The notes: generated from the letters alone by a model not told the origin. DNA of 64,000 nt from Pseudomonas botevensis (GCF_019145475.1 NZ_JAHTKI010000001.1:310001-374000); one strand, 5' to 3'. Shown: positions 9,071 through 19,425, counted from the first letter of the stretch. Made by a program: numbers and translations.

Positions 9071-9316
9071 ATGAACGGCTTGAGCGATGTGCGGCTGACG
9101 TTACACAGTCAGGAACTGGAGGCGGGGCAACAGGACAGTGCGCGCAATGAAGTCATGCGCAACCCACGGTCCGGCCTCAGTCGCTGGGACCTGTTCTGGC
9201 ATCGTCTGCACACGCGCAGGGCGTTGCGCAATCTGACGCCGGAGCAGCTCAAGGATATCGGGCTGACCCGTGAGCAGGCGCTGGAAGAAGGGTTGACGCC
9301 GTTCTGGAGGATCTGA
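9071..9316 (+). CDS. Small DUF1127 protein
   Basis: 81 residues. The ATG at 9071 follows AGGAG by 8 bases. The C-terminal 45 residues form the DUF1127 (YjiS-like) domain: an amphipathic, arginine-rich helix (WDLFWHRLHTRRALRNL) followed by TPEQLKDIGLTREQALEE. Small DUF1127 proteins in alphaproteobacteria have been tied to RNA turnover and phosphate or stress adaptation; the role in Pseudomonas is not established. Divergence from the MocR regulator suggests inducible expression. Confidence 0.85.
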   Translation: MNGLSDVRLTLHSQELEAGQQDSARNEVMRNPRSGLSRWDLFWHRLHTRRALRNLTPEQLKDIGLTREQALEEGLTPFWRI

Positions 9317-9322
9317 ATCCCG

Positions 9323-9363
9323 GCGTTGATCGTTCCCACGCTCTGCGCGGGAACGATCAACGC
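9323..9363. repeat. 15-bp perfect inverted repeat, likely bidirectional terminator
   Basis: GCGTTGATCGTTCCC and its exact complement flank an 11-base loop between two convergent genes. The core GATCGTTCCCACGCTCTGCG is a dispersed repeat I recognise from fluorescent pseudomonads and differs from the GTGGGAGCGGG REP type. Confidence 0.7.
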
Positions 9364-9370
9364 AGGAACT

Positions 9371-10681
9371 TCAGACCCACTCTTTGAGCCGATGCCACAA
9401 CATTCCCAGCGCCAGCAACGGCGAGCGCAGATGCTTGCCGCCGGGGAAAGTGATATGGGGCACCTTGGCGAACAGATCGAAACCGCCGCTGTGCTGGCCG
9501 CTGATCGCTTCGGCCAGCAGCTTGCCCGCCAAGTGTGTGGCGTTCACGCCGTGACCCGAGTAGGCCTGGGCGTAATACACATTCGGTTGATCGGCGAGGC
9601 GACCGATCTGTGGCAGACGGTTGGCGCCGATGCCGATCATCCCGCCCCATTGATAATCGATCTTCGCTGAGGCGAGCTGCGGGAACACCTCAAGCATCTT
9701 CGGCCGCATGTACGCGGCGATGTCCTGTGGATCGCGCCCCGAGTAATGACAGGCCCCGCCGAACAGCAGGCGCCGATCCGCCGAGAGCCGGTAGTAATCC
9801 AGCGCCACCCGCTGGTCGCAGACCGCCATGTTCTGCGGCAGCAGGTTGTGGGCCTGCTCTTCACTCAAGGGTTCGGTGGCGATGATGTAGCTGCCGGCGG
9901 GCAGCACTTTGCCACTGAGCTGCTGGTTGAGGCCGTTGAGGTAGGCGTTGCAACCGAGCACCAGGGTCTTCGCCCGCACCGTACCTCGTGCCGTGTGGAC
10001 GCGGACTTGCGGGCCGTAATCGATGCGGGTGACCGCCGACTGTTCGAACAGTTTGACCCCAAGCTGTTGCGCCGCCGCTGCCTCGCCCAGGGCCAGGTTC
10101 AGTGGATGCAGATGCCCGGAGCCCATGTCGATCAAGCCGCCGACATAGCGCGTGGAGCCGACCACCGTATGCATCTCATTGGCTTGCAGCAGGCGGGTTT
10201 CGTAGCGGTAGCCGAGGCTGCGCAGTTCCTCGGCGTCTTCGGCGAAGCCTTCGAGGTCGCGGGGCTTGTTGGCGAGGTCGCAATAACCCCAGGTCAGGTC
10301 GCAGGGGATCTGAAAACGCTCGACACGCTGTCGGACGATTTCCACCGCTTCCAGGCCCATGAGTTTCATCTGACGCACGCCGTCGGTGCCGATCACGTTG
10401 GCGAACTGATCGAGGCCATGACCGACCCCGCGAATCAGTTGCCCGCCATTGCGACCGCTGGCGCCCCAACCGATTTTGTGCGCCTCCAGCAGCACCACGC
10501 TGAGGCCGCGCTCGGCCAGTTCCAGCGCGGTGTTCAGCCCGGAAAAACCGCCCCCGACCACGCACACGTCGGCCGTCAGCTCGCCTTGCAGCGCCGGATG
10601 ATCGGGCTGCGCCAGGCTGCTGGCGGCGTAGTAAGAGGCAACGTGGGGTTGGCTCGCGGAGGCGTGGGCGCGGGCATTCAT
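9371..10681 (-). CDS. FAD-dependent oxidoreductase, PuuB/OrdL-like
   Basis: 436 residues from the ATG at 10681 (AGGA 8 bases upstream; frames starting further up lack a site). DAO-type flavoprotein with the dinucleotide-binding motif DVCVVGGGFSGLNTALELAE near residue 35, then GWGASGRNGGQ, and a C-terminal WGGMIGIGANRLPQIGRL. The best fit is gamma-glutamylputrescine oxidase (PuuB), which makes the aldehyde used by KauB/PuuC. The nearby aldehyde dehydrogenase and PuuR-like regulator support this. Other amine or amino acid oxidases of the same family cannot be excluded. Confidence 0.87.
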   Translation of the reverse strand: MNARAHASASQPHVASYYAASSLAQPDHPALQGELTADVCVVGGGFSGLNTALELAERGLSVVLLEAHKIGWGASGRNGGQLIRGVGHGLDQFANVIGTDGVRQMKLMGLEAVEIVRQRVERFQIPCDLTWGYCDLANKPRDLEGFAEDAEELRSLGYRYETRLLQANEMHTVVGSTRYVGGLIDMGSGHLHPLNLALGEAAAAQQLGVKLFEQSAVTRIDYGPQVRVHTARGTVRAKTLVLGCNAYLNGLNQQLSGKVLPAGSYIIATEPLSEEQAHNLLPQNMAVCDQRVALDYYRLSADRRLLFGGACHYSGRDPQDIAAYMRPKMLEVFPQLASAKIDYQWGGMIGIGANRLPQIGRLADQPNVYYAQAYSGHGVNATHLAGKLLAEAISGQHSGGFDLFAKVPHITFPGGKHLRSPLLALGMLWHRLKEWV

Positions 10682-10827
10682 GGGCGTCATCCTGATGCGG
10701 GTGTCGAGAAAATTTGACGGAGCATAAGCCGCACGGCCGGAGGTGGGCAACATTGGTCGGCCCGTGGTGTCTGGATCGCGGCTTTTGCGGCACAATCGCC
10801 ACCTGTTCCCCGTCGGTTATCGCTGCA

Positions 10828-11181
10828 ATGAGCTGCAACAGCCAGAAAATCCGCACCCTGCGTCAGCAGATTCCCTCGTTCGAATGCGTGCCGGGCTGTC
10901 ACGACTGCTGCGGGCCGGTCACCACGTCGCCGGAAGAAATGGCGCGCCTGCCGCGCAAGACCCGTGCCGAGCAGGACGCGGCCATGGAGGCACTCAACTG
11001 TGTGCATCTGGGGCCGAATGGCTGCACGGTGTATGACGAGCGCCCGTTGATCTGCCGGCTGTTCGGCACCACCCAGACTTTGCCGTGCCCCAATGGGCGG
11101 CGGCCGGTGGAGCTGATTCATCCTCGGGTGGAAAAGCAGGTGTTCGAGTACATGGCAGAGAATCGGCAGGTACTGGTTTAG
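10828..11181 (+). CDS. YkgJ-family cysteine-cluster protein
   Basis: 117 residues, starting at the ATG at 10828. The zinc- or iron-binding pattern is clear: FECVPGCHDCCGPV near the N-terminus, then CTVYDERPLICRLFGTT and a further cysteine in LPCPNGR. This matches the CxxC-containing YkgJ family (putative Fe-S or zinc-binding proteins of unknown function). Single gene between the oxidase and dadR. Confidence 0.85.
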   Translation: MSCNSQKIRTLRQQIPSFECVPGCHDCCGPVTTSPEEMARLPRKTRAEQDAAMEALNCVHLGPNGCTVYDERPLICRLFGTTQTLPCPNGRRPVELIHPRVEKQVFEYMAENRQVLV

Positions 11182-11210
11182 TCAGGGGACGCTGTTGGCG
11201 CTATCTCCTG

Positions 11211-11699
11211 TCAGTCCGGAATCGGCAGATTCAGGCTCTCTTTCACCTCTTCCATCACGATGTAGCTCTTGGATTCGCGCACATGCGGCAGCTTGAGCAG
11301 GATATCGCCCAGCAGCTTGCGGTACGAGGCCATCTCGGAAATCCGCGCCTTCACCAGATAGTCGAAATCCCCTGACACCAGATGGCACTCCAGCACGTGA
11401 GGCAACTTCAGCACTGCGCGTCGGAACTCTTCGAAAGTGTCGCCGGATTTGTAGTCGAGGCTGATCTCGACGAACACCAGCAGACTACCCTTCAAGTGCT
11501 GCGGATTCAGCCGGGCGTTGTAGCCCATGATGATCCCTTCACGCTCCAGACGGCGCACCCGCTCGGTGCAGGGCGTGGTGGAGAGGCCGACCTTTTCCCC
11601 CAGCTCCGTGAAGGAAATCCGCCCGTCCGCCTGCAGGATCCGCAAGATGTTGCGGTCGATCTTGTCCAGCTCACGTTTGGTCTGAGTGTTGGTACGCAT
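11211..11699 (-). CDS. dadR: Lrp/AsnC-family regulator of D-amino-acid dehydrogenase
   Basis: 162 residues from the ATG at 11699. N-terminal helix-turn-helix (LDKIDRNILRILQADGRIS, then LGEKVGLSTTPCTERVRRLE) and a C-terminal RAM ligand domain (LLVFVEISLDY through VKARISEM). In Pseudomonas the Lrp-type protein divergent from dadA is the L-alanine-responsive activator of dadAX. Here it is divergent from dadA with about 155 bases between the two starts, so the same role is inferred. Confidence 0.9.
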   Translation of the reverse strand: MRTNTQTKRELDKIDRNILRILQADGRISFTELGEKVGLSTTPCTERVRRLEREGIIMGYNARLNPQHLKGSLLVFVEISLDYKSGDTFEEFRRAVLKLPHVLECHLVSGDFDYLVKARISEMASYRKLLGDILLKLPHVRESKSYIVMEEVKESLNLPIPD

Positions 11700-11854
11700 A
11701 GGGGATGCGCCTCCGTGAAAAGGGTTTTTGCCGAGAGTTGTCGCCAAATATAGGCGCTTATACAGTGAAAAGCACTGGTCATTCTTTCTTACACTGCGCG
11801 CATCATTGCTCTAACAACACACGTCGGCGGCACGCCGCGATGAGGGATACAAAA

Positions 11855-13159
11855 ATGCGCGTTATGGTCTTGGGTAGCGGCGTCATCGGTACCGCCAGTG
11901 CTTACTATCTGGCCCGTGCCGGGTTTGAAGTGGTGGTGGTCGACCGGCAGCCGGCCGCCGCCATGGAGACCAGTTTCGCCAACGCCGGCCAGGTATCGCC
12001 GGGTTATGCCTCGCCGTGGGCCGCGCCGGGCGTGCCGCTCAAGGCCATCAAGTGGCTGCTGCAACGCCACGCGCCGCTGGCGATCAAGGCCACTGCCGAC
12101 ATCGACCAATACCTGTGGATGGCGCAGATGCTGCGCAACTGCACCGCCAACCGTTACGCGGTGAACAAGGAGCGCATGGTGCGTCTGTCCGAGTACAGCC
12201 GTGACTGCCTCGACGAACTGCGCGCCGAAACCGGCATCGCCTATGAAGGCCGCAGCCTGGGCACCACCCAGCTGTTCCGCACCCAGGCCCAGCTCGATGG
12301 CGCGGCCAAGGACATCGCCGTCCTGAAGGAATCCGGCGTGCCGTTCGAAGTCCTCGACCGCGCCGGCATCGCCCGCGTTGAACCGGCGCTGGCCAGTGTC
12401 ACCGATATCCTCGCTGGCGCCCTGCGTCTGCCGAACGACCAGACCGGCGACTGCCAGATCTTCACTACTCGTCTCGCCGAAATGGCTGCGAATCTGGGTG
12501 TGGAATTCCGTTTCGACCAGAACATCCAGCGCCTCGACTACGCCGGTGACCGCATCAACGGCGTGTGGATCGATGGCAAGCTGGAAACCGCCGACCGCTA
12601 CGTGCTGGCGCTCGGCAGCTACTCGCCGCAACTGCTCAAGCCGTTGGGCATCAAGGCGCCGGTGTACCCGCTCAAGGGTTACTCGCTGACCGTGCCGATC
12701 ACCAACCCGGCGATGGCCCCGACTTCGACCATTCTCGATGAGACCTACAAGGTCGCGATCACCCGTTTCGACAACCGCATCCGCGTCGGCGGCATGGCGG
12801 AGATCGCCGGTTTTGACCTGTCGCTGAATCCGCGTCGGCGCGAAACCCTGGAGATGATCGTCAACGACCTTTATCCTCAGGGCGGCAATCTGGCCGAGGC
12901 CAGCTTCTGGACCGGCCTGCGTCCGACCACCCCGGACGGCACCCCGATCGTTGGCGCGACCCCGTTCAAGAACCTGTTCCTGAACACCGGTCACGGCACG
13001 CTCGGCTGGACCATGGCATGCGGCTCCGGTCGTCTGCTGGCTGACCTGATGGCGAAGAAAAAACCGCAGATCAGTGCCGAAGGCCTCGATATTTCCCGTT
13101 ATGGCTACAAAGCCCAGGAGTCCGCGAAACATGGCAATCCAGCGCCAGCTCACCAATGA
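11855..13159 (+). CDS. dadA: D-amino acid dehydrogenase small subunit
   Basis: 434-residue membrane-associated flavoprotein that oxidises D-alanine and other D-amino acids to 2-oxo acids and passes electrons to the respiratory chain. It begins [20 protein letters not shown] (FAD Rossmann motif, residues 6-11), then [20 protein letters not shown], the DadA signature, and ends with [26 protein letters not shown] lies 8 bases before the ATG at 11855. First gene of the catabolic unit dadA-RidA-dadX, divergent from dadR; its last 29 bases overlap the RidA gene. Confidence 0.96.
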   Translation: MRVMVLGSGVIGTASAYYLARAGFEVVVVDRQPAAAMETSFANAGQVSPGYASPWAAPGVPLKAIKWLLQRHAPLAIKATADIDQYLWMAQMLRNCTANRYAVNKERMVRLSEYSRDCLDELRAETGIAYEGRSLGTTQLFRTQAQLDGAAKDIAVLKESGVPFEVLDRAGIARVEPALASVTDILAGALRLPNDQTGDCQIFTTRLAEMAANLGVEFRFDQNIQRLDYAGDRINGVWIDGKLETADRYVLALGSYSPQLLKPLGIKAPVYPLKGYSLTVPITNPAMAPTSTILDETYKVAITRFDNRIRVGGMAEIAGFDLSLNPRRRETLEMIVNDLYPQGGNLAEASFWTGLRPTTPDGTPIVGATPFKNLFLNTGHGTLGWTMACGSGRLLADLMAKKKPQISAEGLDISRYGYKAQESAKHGNPAPAHQ

Positions 13160-13484
13160 GCGCATGAGTCAGATCGTCAGCCACAATGGCACGGTGTATC
13201 TGGCCGGGCAGGTCGGCGATGACTTCAATGCCGGGATTGAACAGCAGACCCGCGATGTGCTCGCCAATATCGAGCGGCTGCTGGATCTGGCCGGCACCGA
13301 CAAGCGCCATCTGCTGTCGGTGACCATCTACCTGAACGACATCGAGGCGCACTTTGCCGGAATGAACTCGGTGTGGGACCAGTGGCTGCCCAAAGGCGCT
13401 GCCCCGGCCCGCGCTACCGTCGAAGCGAAGATGGCCAAGCCGGACATCCTGGTTGAAATGTCCGTGGTCGCCACGCTGCCATAA
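13131..13484 (+). CDS. RidA-family (YjgF/YER057c) deaminase
   Basis: 117 residues. RidA-type enzymes hydrolyse reactive enamines and imines released by amino-acid-metabolising PLP or flavin enzymes. Conserved features: [11 protein letters not shown], the beta-strand [12 protein letters not shown], and [19 protein letters not shown] with the substrate-binding Arg of the family. It overlaps dadA by 29 bases in another frame and precedes dadX, so translational coupling and a role in clearing the imine made by DadA are likely. Confidence 0.92.
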   Translation: MAIQRQLTNERMSQIVSHNGTVYLAGQVGDDFNAGIEQQTRDVLANIERLLDLAGTDKRHLLSVTIYLNDIEAHFAGMNSVWDQWLPKGAAPARATVEAKMAKPDILVEMSVVATLP

Positions 13485-13580
13485 CCGGTTTTCACAAGAT
13501 CCTCTCCCGGCGCTGTTGGTGGTTCACGCCGTCAGCCAGCGCCGGTTTTTATTCCCATGACCGCCTAGAAGTCTGCCGCC

Positions 13581-14654
13581 ATGCGTCCTGCCCGTGCCCT
13601 GATCGATCTTCAAGCCCTGCGTCACAACTACCGTATCGCCCGTGAAGTCACCGGTGCCAAGGCACTGGCGGTGATCAAGGCCGATGCCTACGGCCATGGC
13701 GCGGTGCGTTGCGCCCAGGCGCTGGAGGCCGAGGCCGACGGTTTTGCCGTGGCCTGCATCGAAGAAGCCCTGGAGCTGCGCGCCGCTGGCATTCGCGCGC
13801 CGGTGCTGCTGCTCGAAGGCTTTTTCGAGGCCGATGAGCTGGCGCTGATCGTTGAGCACGATTTCTGGTGTGTCGTGCATTCGCTGTGGCAGCTCGAGGC
13901 AATCGAACAGGCTGCGTTGAGCAAACCGATCACGGTCTGGCTGAAGCTCGACTCTGGCATGCACCGCGTGGGTCTGCACCCCAAGGATTACCCGTCGGGT
14001 TATCAGCGGCTGCTGGCCAGCGGCAAGGTGGCGAAGATTGTCCTGATGAGCCACTTCGCCCGCGCCGACGAACTGCACGAGCAGAGCAGCGCCGATCAGG
14101 TTGCAGTGTTCGAGGCGGCGCGTCAGGGCCTGGCCGCCGAAGTCAGCCTGCGCAACTCGCCGGCCGTGCTGGGCTGGCCGCAGATTCCGAGCGACTGGGT
14201 GCGCCCGGGGATCATGCTCTACGGTGCCACGCCGTTCGAAGAAGCCAACGCTGTGGCCGAGCGCCTGCAACCGGTGATGACCCTCGAATCGAAAGTCATC
14301 AGCGTGCGCGAGCTGCCGGCCGGTGAGCCGATCGGCTACGGCGCGCGGTTCATCACCGACAAACCGATGCGCATCGGGGTGGTCGCCATGGGTTACGCCG
14401 ATGGTTATCCGCGTCAGGCACCGACCGGCACGCCAGTGCTGGTGGCCGGCAAACGCAGCCGCCTGCTGGGCCGGGTGTCGATGGACATGCTGTGCATCGA
14501 CCTCACCGACGTGCCGGAAGCCGGCCTCGGTTCGACCGTCGAGCTGTGGGGCAAAAACATCCTCGCCAGCGACGTGGCGAAGTGGGCGGACACCATTCCG
14601 TACCAGATTTTCTGCAACCTGCGCCGGGTGCCAAGGCTCTATTCCGAGGGCTGA
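13581..14654 (+). CDS. dadX: Catabolic alanine racemase
   Basis: 357-residue PLP enzyme converting L- to D-alanine for oxidation by DadA. The PLP lysine is Lys33 in [10 protein letters not shown], the second catalytic base Tyr253 in IGYGARF, and [11 protein letters not shown] is the usual C-terminal signature. Context with dadA and dadR marks it as the catabolic racemase rather than the biosynthetic alr, which should lie elsewhere. Confidence 0.95.
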   Translation: MRPARALIDLQALRHNYRIAREVTGAKALAVIKADAYGHGAVRCAQALEAEADGFAVACIEEALELRAAGIRAPVLLLEGFFEADELALIVEHDFWCVVHSLWQLEAIEQAALSKPITVWLKLDSGMHRVGLHPKDYPSGYQRLLASGKVAKIVLMSHFARADELHEQSSADQVAVFEAARQGLAAEVSLRNSPAVLGWPQIPSDWVRPGIMLYGATPFEEANAVAERLQPVMTLESKVISVRELPAGEPIGYGARFITDKPMRIGVVAMGYADGYPRQAPTGTPVLVAGKRSRLLGRVSMDMLCIDLTDVPEAGLGSTVELWGKNILASDVAKWADTIPYQIFCNLRRVPRLYSEG

Positions 14655-14673
14655 AGCCGCTGCGGGGGCCAAG

Positions 14674-14725
14674 TGTTGTAAATACTGAACGCTGTCGCCA
14701 TGATAACGCTCAATATTTCTACAAC
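14674..14725. promoter_or_regulatory. Inverted repeat before PuuR-like regulator
   Basis: GTTGTAAATACTGA and TCAATATTTCTACAAC are imperfect inverted arms separated by about 23 bases, ending 17 bases before the regulator's start. The location fits an autoregulatory operator, and similar sites might be sought before kauB and the PuuB-like gene. Confidence 0.4.
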
Positions 14726-14742
14726 ATCAGGAGGCTCCCGCC

Positions 14743-15291
14743 TTGGACGTCGGTGAACGACTGCAATCGATCCGCAAGCTCAAAGGGCTTTCCCAGCGTG
14801 AACTCGCCAAGCGCGCGGGCGTCACCAACAGCACCATTTCGATGATCGAAAAGAATAGCGTCAGCCCTTCGATCAGTTCGCTGCGCAAGGTGCTGGGCGG
14901 GATTCCCATGTCCATGGTCGAGTTCTTTTCCGAAGAGATCCTGCAGGCAGTTCCGACCCAGATCGTCTACAAGGCCAACGAGCTGATCGACATTTCCGAC
15001 GGCGCCGTGACCATGAAGCTGGTCGGCCGCGCGCACCCGAGCCGGGCCATCGCGTTCCTCAATGAAATCTACCCGCCGGGCGCTGACACCGGCGAGGAAA
15101 TGCTCACCCACGAAGGCGAGGAAACCGGGATTCTGGTGGAAGGGCGGCTGGAACTGGTGGTGGGTCTTGAAACTTTTATTCTCGAAGCCGGCGACAGCTA
15201 CTACTTTGAAAGTACCAAGCCGCATCGTTTCCGCAATCCGTTCGACTTGCCTGCGCGACTAATCAGCGCAGCCACGCCGGCGAATTTCTAA
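14743..15291 (+). CDS. XRE-family regulator with cupin domain, PuuR-like
   Basis: 182 residues starting at a TTG codon, justified by AGGAGG 9 bases upstream. Residues 5-60 form an XRE helix-turn-helix (SQRELAKRAGVTNSTISMIE, SPSISSLRKVLGG); residues 110-178 form a cupin ligand domain (GEETGILVEGRLELVVG, GDSYYFES). PuuR proteins repress putrescine-utilisation genes and release DNA on binding putrescine. The oxidase and aldehyde dehydrogenase upstream in this window make it the probable local polyamine sensor. Confidence 0.9.
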   Translation: MDVGERLQSIRKLKGLSQRELAKRAGVTNSTISMIEKNSVSPSISSLRKVLGGIPMSMVEFFSEEILQAVPTQIVYKANELIDISDGAVTMKLVGRAHPSRAIAFLNEIYPPGADTGEEMLTHEGEETGILVEGRLELVVGLETFILEAGDSYYFESTKPHRFRNPFDLPARLISAATPANF

Positions 15292-15461
15292 ACCAAGAGG
15301 CGCCAGGCCACTACGGCGAAGGTGTCCAGACTGTTTGACCGATGCGCAACAAGACCCCTTTAACTTTGGGGTTGTTTCAGTGTGGCGGGCTTACCGCTAT
15401 ACTTGCGCCCGCCTGCGAACCGTGGCCGCAGGCGTGAATAGCCACCATTGAGGGTGAACGC

Positions 15462-15890
15462 GTGAACCTAATTATGAAAATGCTGGCTGCACCAGCAACC
15501 GTACTGGCCCTCTGGGCTGTCAGCGCTCAAGCTGCGACGAATGACGACATTGCCAAACGCCTCGAGCCCGTCGGCCAGGTGTGTGTTCAGGGCAAAGAGT
15601 GCAAGGGGATGGAAGTGGCCGCGTCTGCCGGCGGCGGTGGTGGCGCCAAGACGCCTGATGAAGTGATTGCCAAACATTGCAACGCTTGCCACGGCACCGG
15701 CCTGCTGGGTTCGCCGAAAATCGGTGACACCGCGGCGTGGAAAGAACGCGCCGATCACCAGGGCGGCCTCGACGGCATCCTGGCCAAGGCCATCACCGGC
15801 ATCAACTCCATGCCGCCAAAAGGCACCTGCGCCGATTGCTCCGATGCCGAGCTCAAAGGCGCGATCGAGAAGATGTCCGGCCTGAAATAA
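15462..15890 (+). CDS. cycB: Cytochrome c5
   Basis: 142 residues from a GTG at 15462 (GAGGG 7 bases before); an in-frame ATG at 15474 is the alternative start. Signal peptide to about residue 24 (VSAQA). Class I haem site Cys73-x-x-Cys76-His77 in CNACHGTG, axial Met117 in INSMPPKG, and the extra cysteine pair Cys123/Cys126 typical of cytochrome c5. A small periplasmic electron carrier, probably feeding terminal oxidases or denitrification enzymes. Confidence 0.93.
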   Translation: MNLIMKMLAAPATVLALWAVSAQAATNDDIAKRLEPVGQVCVQGKECKGMEVAASAGGGGGAKTPDEVIAKHCNACHGTGLLGSPKIGDTAAWKERADHQGGLDGILAKAITGINSMPPKGTCADCSDAELKGAIEKMSGLK

Positions 15891-15905
15891 GCCGCGCTTC
15901 TGACG

Positions 15906-15933
15906 AAAAAAACCGTCTTCGGACGGTTTTTTT
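15906..15933 (+). terminator. Rho-independent terminator of cycB
   Basis: AAAACCGTC and GACGGTTTT pair around a TTCG tetraloop and run into a T-tract. Confidence 0.93.
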
Positions 15934-16026
15934 GTGCCCGCGATTCGGGCCTGAGGCTGTTCATTGCAGCAAACAACCGGCAATCTCGGTCGTACCTCTA
16001 TTCACGGAACGGGCGGGAGGCTTCAG

Positions 16027-17949
<1,923 letters not shown>

Positions 17950-17953
17950 AACT

Positions 17954-17979
17954 GTGGGAGCGGGTTTTGCTCGCTCCCA
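17954..17979. repeat. Single REP-type hairpin
   Basis: GTGGGAGCG and CGCTCCCA flank a short loop immediately after the acetyl-CoA hydrolase stop. It marks the left border of the AT-rich accessory insert. Confidence 0.75.
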
Positions 17980-18049
17980 AACAGGGATTGCCGGAATACT
18001 GCCGCGACATGATTTTTCGCTTCTGTTTTCTGCGGACCTTCCAATTCAG

Positions 18050-18973
18050 CTAGTGGATTGGACTGACACTGACGGAGGGGCTAAGAAAGTCGATGTGGAA
18101 TCCACTGGATCCGTCACCGATAGCTAAATGGACACCACTGATTCCTTCATTCATCTGCGAGTTGACCCTGTAATCGATGCTCGATGAAATTTCTTCGTTC
18201 ACCCCAATGGCGAACTCTGTCAGCTTAAGTCCGCGAGAGCCTGCTGCGAGATCAAGAAGTTTAATTTGCTCCTCGTTGTTTAATTTTAATGAAGTGATTG
18301 TGTTGTCACTTATTGATAAAAAAGCACCTTCTATGGATATTCGATCGCTCAGCCATTTCAGGGAGGCTCTCAAACCCTCTGGCAATATTGAATTGTGTTT
18401 CCTGAGTACCGTTAAAATTCCTGCCACTTTTAATGTGCCGGTGAAAGAAAATGGACAAGGTTCCTGAGCGTTCATGTGTGCGTAATGGACTTCAAAGAAT
18501 TCCGCAACGGACTGAACAAAACTTTCAGAGATATCTTCGGAAAGAAGTGCATAGGGCTGTGCATGGGGAAGAATTGAAACCGTCGCATCTGCCTCGTTAC
18601 CATACAAGGAAAAGTCGTGGTTTGAATTCAGCATGTTCAGTACAGATCGTTGCGTGCGAAGTGAACGATCGAAATCGCTGTTGAGCAGAAGCCTCAGGCT
18701 ATAAAGCGCAGTGGGTAATGTCGGCTCGAACACTTGGGTCGCACAAAAGATGCTTTTTTTGGTTTTGGTATTTTTTGCAATCTCAAAAGTTCTTTTTGCA
18801 GCAGCATTGCTGAATGAAAAAACAATGCTGCTTTTGGGCAGCTCCATCAGTTCCGAGATATTGGCCGTTTTGAAGCCCCAGAGCTTACATTCCTGAAGGA
18901 AAGAGTCCGAGTCAGCAATGATTGATGGCTCTTCATCGCCGAAGAGGGTCGATATCATTCTTGAAGGTGACAT
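18050..18973 (-). CDS. Unrecognised 307-residue protein, downstream of a small peptide gene
   Basis: I do not recognise this family. The ATG at 18973 follows GGAGAG by about 5 bases, so it is well translated. No signal peptide, membrane segment or cysteine cluster (only three or four Cys). The N-terminal half has alternating hydrophobic strands (SSIVFSFSNAAAKRTFEIA, KSIFCATQVFEPTLPTALYS) suggesting an alpha/beta core; the middle contains PFSFTGTLKVAGILTVLRKH; the C-terminal third is strand-rich and ends with SGVHLAIGDGSSGFHIDF. The gene is clearly more AT-rich than its neighbours, which suggests horizontal transfer. It lies 56 bases after a 33-residue peptide gene on the same strand, so a role in modifying, binding or tolerating that peptide is a reasonable but unproven guess. 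Confidence 0.75.
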   Translation of the reverse strand: MSPSRMISTLFGDEEPSIIADSDSFLQECKLWGFKTANISELMELPKSSIVFSFSNAAAKRTFEIAKNTKTKKSIFCATQVFEPTLPTALYSLRLLLNSDFDRSLRTQRSVLNMLNSNHDFSLYGNEADATVSILPHAQPYALLSEDISESFVQSVAEFFEVHYAHMNAQEPCPFSFTGTLKVAGILTVLRKHNSILPEGLRASLKWLSDRISIEGAFLSISDNTITSLKLNNEEQIKLLDLAAGSRGLKLTEFAIGVNEEISSSIDYRVNSQMNEGISGVHLAIGDGSSGFHIDFLSPSVSVSPIH

Positions 18974-18995
18974 TTAACTCTCCAGATTGAAAAGT

Positions 18996-19018
18996 GCGCG
19001 GCAAGGTTGTTGCCGCGC
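18996..19018 (-). promoter_or_regulatory. Intercistronic hairpin between peptide gene and 307-residue gene
   Basis: GCGCGGCAA and TTGCCGCGC form a perfect 9-bp stem with a five-base loop. It has no T-tract, so it would stall or protect the transcript rather than end it. Such a hairpin directly after a precursor-peptide gene commonly sets a higher peptide-to-enzyme ratio. Confidence 0.6.
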
Positions 19019-19029
19019 GTTAACGTTGG

Positions 19030-19131
19030 TTATTCTTCAGTGTGAGCCCATGCCAAAGGCGCCCAGCCGAAGTTCTCCGGGCCGGAAGTGATTCGAGAAA
19101 GATTTTCTTTGACTACTTTTCTGTTTTTCAT
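19030..19131 (-). CDS. 33-residue peptide, candidate RiPP precursor
   Basis: A small gene too short for standard ORF lists. ATG at 19131 is preceded by AGAGGA with a 7-8 base gap, an excellent ribosome binding site, and TAA lies at 19030-19032. The first ten residues are basic (MKNRKVVKEN), like a leader. The C-terminal part, SGPENFGWAPLAWAHTEE, is unusually rich in aromatics for its size (one Phe, two Trp) and ends in two Glu. There is no hydrophobic membrane segment, so a toxin or leaderless bacteriocin of the membrane type is unlikely. Followed by a hairpin and the 307-residue gene. Not recognised as any named family. Confidence 0.7.
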   Translation of the reverse strand: MKNRKVVKENLSRITSGPENFGWAPLAWAHTEE

Positions 19132-19425
19132 CTGATCATCCTCTTTTGATTTTGTTTTCTATCCCTGGACATCCCGGGAGTGGAAATTAATACATGGTTT
19201 TTTCATGGGCAAAATAGATATTTTTAAATTTTAAGAATGAATTTGTCTTTCTGTACTTTTGGGGTGTCTGATTCAGTTATTTGTGCCGGTATTTCTGTAG
19301 TCCGGTTCTGAAACTTTAATTGTTTTGATTTTGTTCTGGTGGCAGCTGGTTTTCTGTAGTTAAGGTGTATTTATGGGGCTGTTATTTTTGTAACGCTATA
19401 TAAACCATTAATCGAGGGGCGCTTA
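19132..19425. promoter_or_regulatory. AT-rich divergent control region
   Basis: 294 bases separate the peptide gene from the synthetase-like gene and must hold promoters for both. The octamer TTTCTGTA occurs three times in the same direction (19248, 19292, 19351), a possible regulator-binding array. TATATAAA near 19397 is a candidate -10 for the rightward gene; no clear -35 accompanies it. Confidence 0.4.

Noticed and set aside
19030..19131. The peptide as a transcription-attenuation leader for an aromatic amino acid operon
   Set aside because: Phe and Trp codons are not consecutive, and the following hairpin has no T-tract or alternative fold; the next gene is not biosynthetic.
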